This document shows, one piece after another, positions 35,798 to 44,293 of a DNA stretch of 64,000 bases. Source of the stretch: Bacillota bacterium (GTDB taxonomy: Bacteria; Bacillota; Clostridia; Lachnospirales; Lachnospiraceae); NCBI GenBank assembly GCA_023390555.1, contig JAEWCQ010000003.1, positions 1-64,000 on the forward strand. The letters are read 5' to 3'. Made by a program: the position numbers and the translations under genes. The notes beneath the pieces are model-generated. The model was not told where the DNA came from. It saw only the letters and a list, made by a program, of their open reading frames with translations, and did no database searches. Position 1 is the first letter of the stretch, and each line of letters begins with the position of its first letter.

Positions 35798-38071
35798 CTA
35801 TTTCTTAATGTAAAGCAGTCTCACAGAGTTCAAAATACAAATCATTGCGACCCCTGTATCGGCAAATACGGCTGCCCACATATTTGCAAAACCTGCAAGA
35901 CCCAGTACCATAATCAATGCCTTTACAACAAGTGCAAAGATAACATTCTGTCTTGCCACTTTTCCCGTTCTTATAGACAGATCAACCGCCTGTGGAATTG
36001 CCGCCATGTTGGAATTCATAAATACCACATCCGCTGCCTCTACTGCTGCATCGGCTCCGCTTCCCATCGCGGCACCCACGTCCGCTCCGGCAAGAACCGG
36101 CGCATCGTTAATACCATCACCGACAAACATGACCCTTCCGTTTTCTTCCCGGATTTTGTTCAGACAACTCAGCTTTTCTTCCGGAAGAAGTTTCGCATAG
36201 ATCAAATCAATGCCAAGCTCCTTTCCAACATACTCCGCATTTTCCGCTGCATCACCGGTCAGCATGGCTGTCTTGATTCCAAGACGCTTCAGGTAGGACA
36301 TGGTAGCTGCCGCATCATTTTTTATCGTATCTGCTATGACCAGACAACCTGCATATTCCCCATTCACCGCTACCAGGACTTCCGTACCATGCTGATCTCC
36401 TGCTGCCGCACGGATATCCACCTGATGCTCTTCCAGCAGCCTTGCATTTCCACAAAGAACAGTTCCTTCCGATAGCTGCACCTTAAGACCTTTTCCTGCT
36501 ATCTCTTCCACTTTCATTGGTTTTTCAAGCTTCAGGTTCTTTTCTTCTGCGGCTGTTACAAGACTGACTGCAATCGGATGACTGGAATTCAGCTCTGCTT
36601 CCGCACAGATTTTCAGCAGATTTTCTTCGCTCCAGCCGTTTGCCGGAACACAGTTCTGTACGACAAAATTTCCCTTGGTTATTGTACCTGTCTTATCCAT
36701 TACAACTGCTTTTACTTTTCCAAGTGCCTCGATCGCAGAACCGCCCTTAAACAGAACACCGAATTTGGAACCGCCGCCGATGGCCGAGAAAAATGCCAGC
36801 GGTACGCTTAATACCAGTGCACACGGACAGCTGATTACGAGAAACGTAAGTGCCGTATAAATCCAGTAATACCAGTCGCCGGTGACCAGAGACGGAATAA
36901 TCGCTGTAGCCAGTGCAAGGAAAACGACAAACGGTGTGTATACTCTTGCAAAGCGGGTAATAAACTTTTCCATGACCGGTTTATTATTTGCTGCATGTTC
37001 CACGGAATTTAATATTCTGGTCACCATGGAAGTCTCTAATGTATTTGTGATCTCGATGCGGAGCAGTCCGCTTGTATTCATACAGCCGGACAATACGGTC
37101 GTTCCTTTTCCCGCAGCCACCGGAACAGGTTCTCCGGTAACAGGAGAGGTGTCGATCCGGCTCTCGCCTTCTACTACAACCCCATCCAACGGTATCCGCT
37201 CTCCCGGACGCACCAGTATAATCTGCCCGATTTCTGCTCTGCCTGCCGGAATAGTTTCCACTTTACCGCCTTTTTCCACGGTTACCGTCTCCGGACGCAT
37301 ATCGATCGCATCCATAATCTGATTACGGCTTCGTTCCACTGCCCTGTCCTCAAACCATTCACCGATGCGGTAGAAAAGCATAACCCCAACCGCTTCCGGA
37401 AATTCCTGAATCGCCAAAGCACCAATTGTGGCAATACTCATAAGAAAATTCTCGTCAAACAGATTTCCCTTCAGAATTCCTTTTACGGATTTTAAAATAA
37501 TCTCACCACCCAGAATCAGGTAGGCAATCAGATAAAGTACAATACCCGGTATCTCAAATCCAAGAAGTTTATCTGCAAGCAACCCTACCGCAAAAACTCC
37601 GGTACCAATCAGAATTTTCGGAAGATCATTCTCCTCTTCCTCCTCTTCTGGTCTGATTGCAAGATTCTCTCCGCAGTGACAGCCATCTGAACAGCAGCCG
37701 TCCTCCTGATGATGCTCATGGTGATCATGACCGCATCCGCAGTGATCCTCTTCCTCGTGGTGTTCATGATGTTCGTGACCGCATCCGCAGTGATCTTCTT
37801 CCTCGTGGTGTTCATGATGTTCGTGGCCACACTCGCAATGATCCTCTTCTTCCTGGTGATCTTGATGTTCATGACCGCATCCGCAATGGTCCTCTTCTTC
37901 CTGGAGACCTTGATGTTCATGACCGCATCCGCAATGGTCCTCTTCCTCGTGGTGTTCATGATGTTCATGACCGCATCCGCAATGGTCCTCTTCTTCGTGG
38001 TGATCATGACCACACCCGCAGCGTTCTTCTTCCTCTTGAAGTTCCTGTTCCTGATTGTTCTGCCTGCTCAT
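35798..38071 (-). CDS. Heavy-metal P1B-type ATPase (zinc/cadmium class) with His/Cys repeat array
   Basis: The pump exports metal ions such as zinc or cadmium across the membrane using ATP. Of 757 residues, the first 135 are a metal-binding array instead of the usual HMA fold: six 16-residue units of the form DHCGCGHEHHEHHEEE (residues 29-124) plus partial units. Membrane segments follow from about 150, with the transport motif VISCPCALVLS, the phosphorylation site DKTGTITKG, the SSHPIA histidine-proline motif and GDGINDAPVL. An SmtB/ArsR-like operator lies upstream. The gene interrupts the sporulation/division block between divIC and spoIIE, which suggests a later insertion. Confidence 0.94.
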   Translation of the reverse strand: MSRQNNQEQELQEEEERCGCGHDHHEEEDHCGCGHEHHEHHEEEDHCGCGHEHQGLQEEEDHCGCGHEHQDHQEEEDHCECGHEHHEHHEEEDHCGCGHEHHEHHEEEDHCGCGHDHHEHHQEDGCCSDGCHCGENLAIRPEEEEEENDLPKILIGTGVFAVGLLADKLLGFEIPGIVLYLIAYLILGGEIILKSVKGILKGNLFDENFLMSIATIGALAIQEFPEAVGVMLFYRIGEWFEDRAVERSRNQIMDAIDMRPETVTVEKGGKVETIPAGRAEIGQIILVRPGERIPLDGVVVEGESRIDTSPVTGEPVPVAAGKGTTVLSGCMNTSGLLRIEITNTLETSMVTRILNSVEHAANNKPVMEKFITRFARVYTPFVVFLALATAIIPSLVTGDWYYWIYTALTFLVISCPCALVLSVPLAFFSAIGGGSKFGVLFKGGSAIEALGKVKAVVMDKTGTITKGNFVVQNCVPANGWSEENLLKICAEAELNSSHPIAVSLVTAAEEKNLKLEKPMKVEEIAGKGLKVQLSEGTVLCGNARLLEEHQVDIRAAAGDQHGTEVLVAVNGEYAGCLVIADTIKNDAAATMSYLKRLGIKTAMLTGDAAENAEYVGKELGIDLIYAKLLPEEKLSCLNKIREENGRVMFVGDGINDAPVLAGADVGAAMGSGADAAVEAADVVFMNSNMAAIPQAVDLSIRTGKVARQNVIFALVVKALIMVLGLAGFANMWAAVFADTGVAMICILNSVRLLYIKK
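37700..37987 (-). repeat. 48-bp tandem repeat (six units) inside the P-type ATPase gene
   Basis: Six units of 48 bases, each encoding a 16-residue DHCGCGHxH motif, lie head to tail. Units differ by a few substitutions (for example HEHQGLQEEE and HEHQDHQEEE). Long apparent reading frames on the other strand here are shadows of the repeat. Confidence 0.9.
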
Positions 38072-38107
38072 CTATCTTCCTCCTGAATCCTTCATAAACA
38101 TAAAATG

Positions 38108-38159
38108 TATGAACAACTATTCATATGATTATATAATCATATCGCTTTGCAATTGTCAA
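38108..38159 (-). promoter_or_regulatory. Promoter and SmtB/ArsR-like operator of the metal ATPase
   Basis: On the minus strand TTGACA (38159-38154) is followed by an AT-rich -10 region (TTATAT at 17 or TATAAT at 20 bases) that lies in a perfect palindrome ATATGATTATATAATCATAT (38123-38142). Overlapping it is TATGAACAACTATTCATA (38108-38125), which fits the 12-2-12 operator of zinc-sensing ArsR/SmtB repressors (TGAA-N6-TTCA). No such repressor gene is nearby. Confidence 0.7.
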
Positions 38160-38172
38160 TATATTTGTGCAT

Positions 38173-38228
38173 AAAAAATGCAGATAAAAATCCGTGCAGC
38201 TTTTTCCCTGCACTTCATCCTATCTGCG
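38173..38228 (-). terminator. Terminator after divIC
   Basis: On the minus strand an inner stem GTGCAG/CTGCAC sits inside an outer stem GCAGAT/ATCTGC, followed by ATTTTTT. It ends the HU-to-divIC transcript. Confidence 0.7.
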
Positions 38229-38244
38229 GATTCCTTCATCAACG

Positions 38245-38550
38245 CTATTTATCTTCCTCTTTAAACACTATTTCATTATTATGTACCAGTCCAAGTTTGC
38301 TCTTCGCAATATCTTCGATATAATCCTGTGTCTTGGTATACGCTTCATAGTCCTTTAAATCATCCTGCCGCTCCGTCTCATCCTCCAACTGCTGCTGAAG
38401 ATTGTTCTCCTGTGACATATATTCCTGATTTTTTGCATGAAGATTCAATATCTGAACAGACATCACGATTAAAAGTGTAAATACGATCAGAGAAATGCAA
38501 ACCGTACCCGTGCGATTGCTTTTCCTGTTTCTTCTGCGCCTTCTACTCAT
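38245..38550 (-). CDS. divIC: Septum formation initiator, DivIC/FtsB family
   Basis: DivIC is a small bitopic division protein that works with FtsL and DivIB at the septum. The 101-residue protein has a basic N-terminus (MSRRRRRNRKSNR), one membrane helix (about 17-38) and a coiled coil (about 45-80) followed by the conserved IAKSKLGLVHNNEIVF. It follows yabQ at 29 bp, the standard position in Firmicutes. Confidence 0.92.
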   Translation of the reverse strand: MSRRRRRNRKSNRTGTVCISLIVFTLLIVMSVQILNLHAKNQEYMSQENNLQQQLEDETERQDDLKDYEAYTKTQDYIEDIAKSKLGLVHNNEIVFKEEDK

Positions 38551-38579
38551 CTTTACTCCTTCAATTTCTATCGCTTGAA

Positions 38580-39056
38580 CTACATTTTACATAAGCCCAT
38601 TCTAACTGCTTTGTATATTTTTTTCAATAGCTTTCTGACTTTTCGCATGAATCTTAAGATTTTATGATGGCAGTAGTGCAGCGGCTTTTTGACCTGCTTT
38701 CCTATAAAACGAAACGGAAAGGAGACAATCCGGATTAGCTTTTTGAGTACCCACACAATCCCGCGGATTGCCCAGGGACTGATGAAGTGATTGTAGATCA
38801 GCATTCCGATGATGATTCCGCCGATAGCAAACCCGCGAATCAAACCATCATTCCTCTGGTAGAGCATGGCAAATATCATAACCGCACAGGCAATCCAGTA
38901 AATGATGTCCTCCACTGCGGTCCAAATAACACCATGCCTGACAAGCCGGCGAAACACGCGCAGCACATCATACACCAGCACCATTAGACAGCCGGAACAG
39001 ACCGACACCAGAAAAAAGTCGGCTTCTCCTAATATACTTTGACTTACATCAATCAT
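38580..39056 (-). CDS. yabQ: Spore cortex biosynthesis protein YabQ
   Basis: YabQ is a membrane protein of the mother cell needed for spore cortex formation. The 158-residue protein has four or so hydrophobic segments (about 10-32, 45-65, 70-90, 92-115) and a strongly basic C-terminus. Recognition rests on MVLVYDVLRVFRRL and on position between yabP and divIC. Its start overlaps the yabP stop by four bases. Confidence 0.9.
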   Translation of the reverse strand: MIDVSQSILGEADFFLVSVCSGCLMVLVYDVLRVFRRLVRHGVIWTAVEDIIYWIACAVMIFAMLYQRNDGLIRGFAIGGIIIGMLIYNHFISPWAIRGIVWVLKKLIRIVSFPFRFIGKQVKKPLHYCHHKILRFMRKVRKLLKKIYKAVRMGLCKM

Positions 39057-39337
39057 TTAAATAACCTTCCCAGAAACGATTCCCCTGATTTGCTGTAATT
39101 ATTTACATCCGAATAATTCAGACTGTCAATCCTCCCGGCAATGTCTATCTCCCCTTTTTCCAGTGTAAGGCGGTTCACATGAAGGTCATTTCCTTTGATC
39201 AGCAGCATCCCCTGCTCTGTTTCCAGCAGAATCTCCCCCACATCAAAAGACAGCACATCTATGACACCGCTGAAATTACCGGTTTTACGATTGGATAAAA
39301 GCACCTTATGTACTTTTACCGGCTTATTTTCTTCCAT
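39053..39337 (-). CDS. yabP: Sporulation protein YabP
   Basis: The 94-residue YabP/YqfC-family protein is made in the mother cell during sporulation. It shows HKVLLSNRKTGNFSGVIDVLSFD and LLIKGNDLHVNRLTLEKGEI, split over residues 9-66, typical of the family, and has no membrane segment. It is coupled to yabQ by an ATGA overlap. Confidence 0.93.
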   Translation of the reverse strand: MEENKPVKVHKVLLSNRKTGNFSGVIDVLSFDVGEILLETEQGMLLIKGNDLHVNRLTLEKGEIDIAGRIDSLNYSDVNNYSKSGESFLGRLFK

Positions 39338-39421
39338 AATAAAAGCCTCCTGATCTACTTATTGAAGTTCGTCCTTCTCTAAGTATATTAAGAGGCTTTC
39401 AAAATTATGACATCGTACCTT

Positions 39422-39661
39422 CTACAGATATCGGAATAAATCTTTCGCTTCATCCTTCTTTGTCGTATCCTGAAGATTCAGCACCTCAACCTTTACGGTC
39501 TTGGTTCCAAAAAGAATTTCAATGATATCTCCGACCCTGACATTTAACGAAGCTTTGGCAGGCTTGCCATTCACCATAACTCTCCCCGCATCACAGGCTT
39601 CATTTGCAACGGTTCTGCGCTTAATCAGCCTGGATACTTTCAAAAATTTATCTAATCTCAT
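39422..39661 (-). CDS. rqcP: S4-domain RNA-binding protein RqcP (YabO, Hsp15-like)
   Basis: The 79-residue protein is nearly all an S4 domain (MRLDKFLKVSRLIKRRTVAN ... GRVMVNGKPAKAS). Its homologue RqcP assists RqcH in adding alanine tails to peptides on stalled ribosomes. It lies between the HU gene and yabP as in other Firmicutes. Confidence 0.92.
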   Translation of the reverse strand: MRLDKFLKVSRLIKRRTVANEACDAGRVMVNGKPAKASLNVRVGDIIEILFGTKTVKVEVLNLQDTTKKDEAKDLFRYL

Positions 39662-39696
39662 CTATATCCTCCCAGAGTAAAGAACGGTTTGATTCT

Positions 39697-39746
39697 AAAA
39701 AAGGTGTAGTAAAAACAGAAGCTCTCGTTTCTGCTCTCACCACACC
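39697..39746 (-). terminator. Terminator after the HU gene
   Basis: On the minus strand GGTGTGGT pairs with ACTACACC, with an inner AGCAGAAA/TTCTG stem, and ends in TTTTTT. It lies just after the HU stop and would let HU be expressed far above rqcP-yabP. Confidence 0.8.
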
Positions 39747-39766
39747 CCGGATCTTACATGAACTAA

Positions 39767-40042
39767 TTATGCGTTGATCATATCTTTTAAAGCTTTACCT
39801 GCTTTGAACTTAGGAGCCTTAGAAGCCGGAATTGTCATTTCAGCGCCTGTCTGTGGGTTGCGTCCTGTTCTTGCAGCTCTTTCAGAAACTTCGAATGTTC
39901 CAAATCCAACTAACTGGATTTTCTCGCCTTTTTTCAATTCTTCAGCAACTACGTCTGTAAATGCTTTTAAAGCTGCCTCTGCGTCTTTTTTGGATAACTC
40001 CGTTTTTTCAGCCATAGCTGATACTAATTCTGCTTTGTTCAT
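39767..40042 (-). CDS. hup: HU-family DNA-binding protein
   Basis: HU is the abundant nucleoid protein that bends DNA. The 91-residue protein starts at the ATG at 40042, preceded by GAGGAGG (MNKAELVSAMAEKTELSKKD); codons back to 40144 are leader. The DNA-binding arm is present as FGTFEVSERAARTGRNPQTG, with the proline in MTIPAS. A strong promoter lies 75-100 bases upstream and a terminator directly downstream. Confidence 0.96.
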   Translation of the reverse strand: MNKAELVSAMAEKTELSKKDAEAALKAFTDVVAEELKKGEKIQLVGFGTFEVSERAARTGRNPQTGAEMTIPASKAPKFKAGKALKDMINA

Positions 40043-40115
40043 GTTAAAATTCCTCCTCTGGATATTATAATTCTTATCGAGGTCTACACTCGCCAAGATT
40101 TTACCTACGAATATA

Positions 40116-40144
40116 TTTATACTTGTTTTCGCCTTATTTGTCAA
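40116..40144 (-). promoter_or_regulatory. Promoter of the HU gene
   Basis: On the minus strand TTGACA (40144-40139) and TATAAA (40121-40116) are 17 bases apart. Confidence 0.85.
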
Positions 40145-40171
40145 GGAAATTCAGCAATTGGAGGGGGCTTT

Positions 40172-41905
40172 TTATATCATAGCATGAATCTTATTCAGCA
40201 CAGCTTTTCCGAGCTCCGTATACTTCTCATCTGCATCTTCCATGGTACTGCCCTTTACACCAATGTAGAATTTTACTTTCGGTTCCGTACCGGATGGTCT
40301 TACACATACCCATGCCTCATCCTCGAGCTCGTAATACAGTACATTCGAAGACGGCAGACCTGTTGCTTGCGTCTCTCCTGAAGCCAGATCCGTAATAACA
40401 CCGTTTGCATAATCCCGTACTTTTAACACCGCAAGCCCGCCGATTTCATTCATGGTTTCCGTCCGAAGGGTATCCATGATTTCCTTTATCTTTGCGAGTC
40501 CCTCAATTCCCTTTAAAGTAATGGATTCAACATAGTCTTTGTAATATCCGTATTTTTCATACATGGCAATCATGGCATCCCAGAGTGTCATGTTCTTTGT
40601 TTTGTAATAAGCGGCAGCTTCACAGAGTGCCATGGATGCAACTACCGCATCCTTATCTCTTGCATAAGTTCCCGTCAGACAGCCATAGCTTTCTTCCATA
40701 CCAAAAAGATAGGTTCCTTTTCCGGTGTTTTCGAATTCCAGAATCTTCTGTCCGATAAATTTGAACCCGGTCAGCACTTCAATCAGCTGGATTCCATAGT
40801 ATTTTGCAATCGCATCTGCCATATTGGTGGAAACGATGGATTTTATAAAGGCACCGTCGGATGGAAGACCTTCGATTTCCTTTTTCTGTCCGATGATATA
40901 ATCTCCGATCAGACATCCCGACATATTGCCGGTCAGCGTATGGTATTCGCCTGTTTTCCCATCTTTCACATAGACACCCAGACGGTCTGCATCCGGGTCT
41001 GTAGCAAGAATCAGATCTGCATCCACTTTTTTGCCCAGAGCCAGTCCGAGTTCAAATGCTTCCTCTGCTTCCGGGTTCGGATAACTGACTGTAGGGAAGT
41101 CTCCGTCCGGCAGTTCCTGTTCCGGTACAACATATACATTCTGAAATCCCAGTTCCTTTAACACACGCCGAACCGGGATATTTCCCGTACCATGCAACGG
41201 TGTGTAAACAATCTTCAGTTTATCCGCAACAGCATCGATCGCATCCTGATGAACCACCAGACGTTTCAATTCCGCAATATACGGATCATCTATATTCGAA
41301 CCGATTGTTTCATAAAGACCGGCTGCCTCTGCATCTGCAAGTGACATGGTCAGTACCGTACTGTAATCGGTCACTTTCTTAACTTCGTCCATAATTCCGG
41401 TGTCATGCGGCGGCGTAATCTGTGCACCGTCTTCCCAATAAACCTTATATCCATTGTATTCCGGTGGATTGTGGCTTGCTGTAACATTGATTCCGGCAAT
41501 ACAGTTCAGAGATCTGACCGCATAGGACAGTTCCGGTGTCGGTCTCAAGGATTCAAATACATATGCTTTAATTCCGTTTGCCGCAAGACAAAGTGCCGCA
41601 ACTTCTGCAAATTCCGGCGACATATGTCTGGAATCATATGCTATGGCTACACCCTTCTTCTCTCCGTGCACTTTTAAAATGTAGTTGGCAAGTCCCTGTG
41701 TTGCTTTGCGCACCGTATAAATATTCATACGGTTGGTTCCTGCTCCGATCACACCGCGAAGTCCTGCTGTTCCAAACTCGAGATCCCGATAGAAACGATC
41801 CTCAATCTCTTTCTCATCGCCTGCAATTCCCTTTAATTCTTCCCTGGTTGCCTCATCAAAATAGTCGTTTGCAAGCCATGCCTCATACATCTCTTTGTAG
41901 CTCAT
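40172..41905 (-). CDS. pgcA: Phosphoglucomutase/phosphomannomutase family protein
   Basis: The enzyme interconverts glucose 1-phosphate and glucose 6-phosphate and so joins glycogen and maltodextrin breakdown with glycolysis and cell-wall sugars. The 577-residue length and the motifs match PgcA: GTAGLRGVIGAGTNRMN near the start, the phosphoserine site TASHNPPEYNG (about residue 143), the metal loop DPDADRLGV, the sugar-binding loop GMEESYGCL and the phosphate-binding RPSGTEPKVKFY near the C-terminus. Ribosome site AGGAGG precedes the ATG. Confidence 0.96.
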   Translation of the reverse strand: MSYKEMYEAWLANDYFDEATREELKGIAGDEKEIEDRFYRDLEFGTAGLRGVIGAGTNRMNIYTVRKATQGLANYILKVHGEKKGVAIAYDSRHMSPEFAEVAALCLAANGIKAYVFESLRPTPELSYAVRSLNCIAGINVTASHNPPEYNGYKVYWEDGAQITPPHDTGIMDEVKKVTDYSTVLTMSLADAEAAGLYETIGSNIDDPYIAELKRLVVHQDAIDAVADKLKIVYTPLHGTGNIPVRRVLKELGFQNVYVVPEQELPDGDFPTVSYPNPEAEEAFELGLALGKKVDADLILATDPDADRLGVYVKDGKTGEYHTLTGNMSGCLIGDYIIGQKKEIEGLPSDGAFIKSIVSTNMADAIAKYYGIQLIEVLTGFKFIGQKILEFENTGKGTYLFGMEESYGCLTGTYARDKDAVVASMALCEAAAYYKTKNMTLWDAMIAMYEKYGYYKDYVESITLKGIEGLAKIKEIMDTLRTETMNEIGGLAVLKVRDYANGVITDLASGETQATGLPSSNVLYYELEDEAWVCVRPSGTEPKVKFYIGVKGSTMEDADEKYTELGKAVLNKIHAMI

Positions 41906-41969
41906 TTCTTTTTCCTCCTAAAAAATGCTTCCTATAAATGCTGTATCATTCAATCCGTCTCAGACTCTC

Positions 41970-43205
41970 CTAATCTGAGCTTGATGAACTATCTGTTAAG
42001 GTATCAATGATATCCGATAAAGTCTTGAGGTACGTATCACTCGAATCACTGCTCGAGGATGTAGAAGTACTCGATGTGGAAGTCGTCGATGAAGATGATG
42101 TACCTGACGACGAGCTTTCGGAAGAACTGCTTTCTGTGGATTCCGTTGAGCTTGTCTCCGTTGATTCTTCCGTCATAGCCACCTGAATTGTCGCTTCCTT
42201 GGAATTCACATAGAGTTTCTTTGACCATGCATCATAGCCATCCGCAACGATTTCAAGTTTATGAATACCATATTTTACTTCCTGTGGCTTGGAGTAATCG
42301 ATGATCTCACCATCGATGGTCATCACTGCATTCTCCACCCCTACTTCAAAGGTAATCGTACAGTATTGCGGCCCTTCTCCTTTTAATTCATTCAGATCGA
42401 CAGTCGTCTCCTCGCCGCGGTTTACGGTAATTTCTTTTGTATCACCGTATCCATCGTTTGCAACCGACAGCAGATAGGTTCCTTCCGGGACTTCTATCTG
42501 CATATTGGCAGTTACCGGAAGATAGATCTTCGTTCCAAGACTCAGCCAGCCGCCCTCGAACAGGCTGGTATTCGTCAGTTGTATCACACCGTGTCCGGAA
42601 GTGATCGAGACCGTCAGGATCTCTCTGCCGACTCCCTGCACGCGAAGTATGTCTTTGCTTCCAATATCGCTGAGCTTTACGACTTCGTCATCTGAAAATA
42701 CGTTCAGATCACCGTCGTAGTAATATTTTGTGCCTGCAATCGTCAGCACGCCATTCTCTTCATCTACCGTAAATTTCTTTACATCATCGTATTCCCACGC
42801 TTCGTCTGAAATCTGGACTTTTGTCAGCTCCATGGTTTTGGAGGACAGCCCGATCTGGACAATTTTCCCTGGAACCATCTGGGATAAAGAAGTATAATCC
42901 CCATACTTGTCAATGAAAAAAGTGCCGTCATTATAGGCATATGTCTCTTGTCTGGCTTTTTCTATGTTATAAAATTTGATTGTACCGGCTTCCGTATCTA
43001 CCGTCATAACCTCGCAGAGCCCGGCATCAGCTGCCGTGACCTCGCTGCTTTCTGTCGCATCGACTGTATCCTGTTCCGTAGATACCGCTGCCTGCGGTGC
43101 CCGCTTTCCGGTTACAATTTTTCCCTTGCTGCTGTTACAGCCCGTCAGCAGTATCACCATGCAGATACCAAGCAAAATCAACCGGGATCTCTTTTGCATT
43201 CTCAT
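41970..43205 (-). CDS. PEGA-domain lipoprotein with Ser/Thr-rich tail
   Basis: The 411-residue protein has a lipoprotein signal ending in ILLTGC (Cys about residue 23). The middle contains two PEGA-type beta modules (VPEGTYLLSVANDGYGDTKE and YGIHKLEIVADGYDAWSKKL), which often occur in surface proteins that bind cell-wall material. The tail from about residue 344 is nearly all Ser and Thr, with some Glu, and ends in TLSDIIDTLTDSSSSSD. The gene is preceded by the CotS-like gene at 43 bp in the same direction. Its function is unknown. Confidence 0.82.
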   Translation of the reverse strand: MRMQKRSRLILLGICMVILLTGCNSSKGKIVTGKRAPQAAVSTEQDTVDATESSEVTAADAGLCEVMTVDTEAGTIKFYNIEKARQETYAYNDGTFFIDKYGDYTSLSQMVPGKIVQIGLSSKTMELTKVQISDEAWEYDDVKKFTVDEENGVLTIAGTKYYYDGDLNVFSDDEVVKLSDIGSKDILRVQGVGREILTVSITSGHGVIQLTNTSLFEGGWLSLGTKIYLPVTANMQIEVPEGTYLLSVANDGYGDTKEITVNRGEETTVDLNELKGEGPQYCTITFEVGVENAVMTIDGEIIDYSKPQEVKYGIHKLEIVADGYDAWSKKLYVNSKEATIQVAMTEESTETSSTESTESSSSESSSSGTSSSSTTSTSSTSTSSSSDSSDTYLKTLSDIIDTLTDSSSSSD

Positions 43206-43248
43206 CGCTTTCCCTCTTCTGTGTTGACAGTCATTTTATTATACAATA

Positions 43249-44244
43249 TTATTTTACAAAATAAAATAACATTCTTAAAAACTGTTCACGCTGTTCCTCC
43301 TGGTCGATCACTTTATTCAGCTTCTCGATATTGCGCCCCGACACCCATGCTTTATTCGAATTATAGTAGTGATTTGCAATCTTCCAGAACTTTTCCGGAT
43401 AACAGAGACGTACATACAGCTGTTCCATTTCCAGCGGACTCAGTTTCCGTACCTTTTCATAAGCTCCGATCATATCAACTGCAAGCCCGATATTCCAGTT
43501 ATGCTTTTCCATGATTTTGCGCAAAAAATTAGACAGATCCCTGATATAGACATCATAGACCGCATTTTCAAAGTTGGTAAGCCACATACCTTCTCTGGAA
43601 AACAGAACGTTGTGCTGATTAAAGTCCCCATGACAGATTCCCATAGACTCTTCCCAGTCCTCCCGTGAAGCCGCTGTCATCTGATTTTTCAGTTTTTCCG
43701 TTGCCTTGTCTGCATTTTTTGAAAAAACTTCATAGTTCTTGATAAAAATCATTTCAAATTCATTTTTACTTTTTTTCCCCCGGATATAATTGCGTACTTT
43801 TTTCAGTTCCCGGTTATGTTTTTCATATTCTGCCAGAAGCATTTCCGGATTGATCTTCATTGTCTCCGGTATCTCTCTGCCGTGTACACGGATACTTTTA
43901 TGAAAATGTGCGAGCGTTTCCAGTGATGAAAGTATGTCGTCTCTGCTTTTTGTCTCACACTCACTGCCTTCTATGTAATCTCTGACATAATATGTAGTCT
44001 CATCCACATCCGTGGCAAGCACTGTGTCGCCTTTGGTCCGAATAATTCTGTCTACCAGTATTCCGGCGGATCTGGCTTCATTCAGGAAATCAAAAAGAGC
44101 CTCCGCACGCACTGCGGATGCATCATACTCTTTGATGATTTTTCTCCCTTCTTCTGTCGCGCAGATAAAAGCGCCACGTCCTTTTTGTATATCTGATACG
44201 GTAAAGGAATACTGCTCCAAAAGCTGTTCCGACAAACTATACAC
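43249..44244 (-). CDS. CotS-family spore coat-like kinase-fold protein
   Basis: This family has a protein/choline kinase-like fold and includes the spore coat proteins CotS, CotI, YsxE and YutH. I place the start at the GTG at 44244, five bases after GGAGGGG; the ATG at 44271 lies upstream of that site. The 331-residue protein shows YYVRDYIEG (hinge), ICHGDFNQHNVLF (catalytic-loop equivalent, His-Gly-Asp) and LTNFENAVYDVYIRDLSNFL in the place of the metal-binding segment, where the usual Asp-Phe-Glu is Asn-Phe-Glu. This suggests a weak or absent kinase activity, as seen in family members. It lies between cca and the PEGA gene. Confidence 0.85.
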   Translation of the reverse strand: MYSLSEQLLEQYSFTVSDIQKGRGAFICATEEGRKIIKEYDASAVRAEALFDFLNEARSAGILVDRIIRTKGDTVLATDVDETTYYVRDYIEGSECETKSRDDILSSLETLAHFHKSIRVHGREIPETMKINPEMLLAEYEKHNRELKKVRNYIRGKKSKNEFEMIFIKNYEVFSKNADKATEKLKNQMTAASREDWEESMGICHGDFNQHNVLFSREGMWLTNFENAVYDVYIRDLSNFLRKIMEKHNWNIGLAVDMIGAYEKVRKLSPLEMEQLYVRLCYPEKFWKIANHYYNSNKAWVSGRNIEKLNKVIDQEEQREQFLRMLFYFVK

Positions 44245-44293
44245 AAAAACCCCTCCATATGAATCATTCACAGGAACTTCCTGCGTCTTTCTA

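Noticed and set aside
37609..38097. Several open frames with repetitive hydrophobic or charged products across the ATPase repeat
   Set aside because: They are alternative readings of the 48-bp repeat; only the His/Cys frame joins a complete P-type ATPase.
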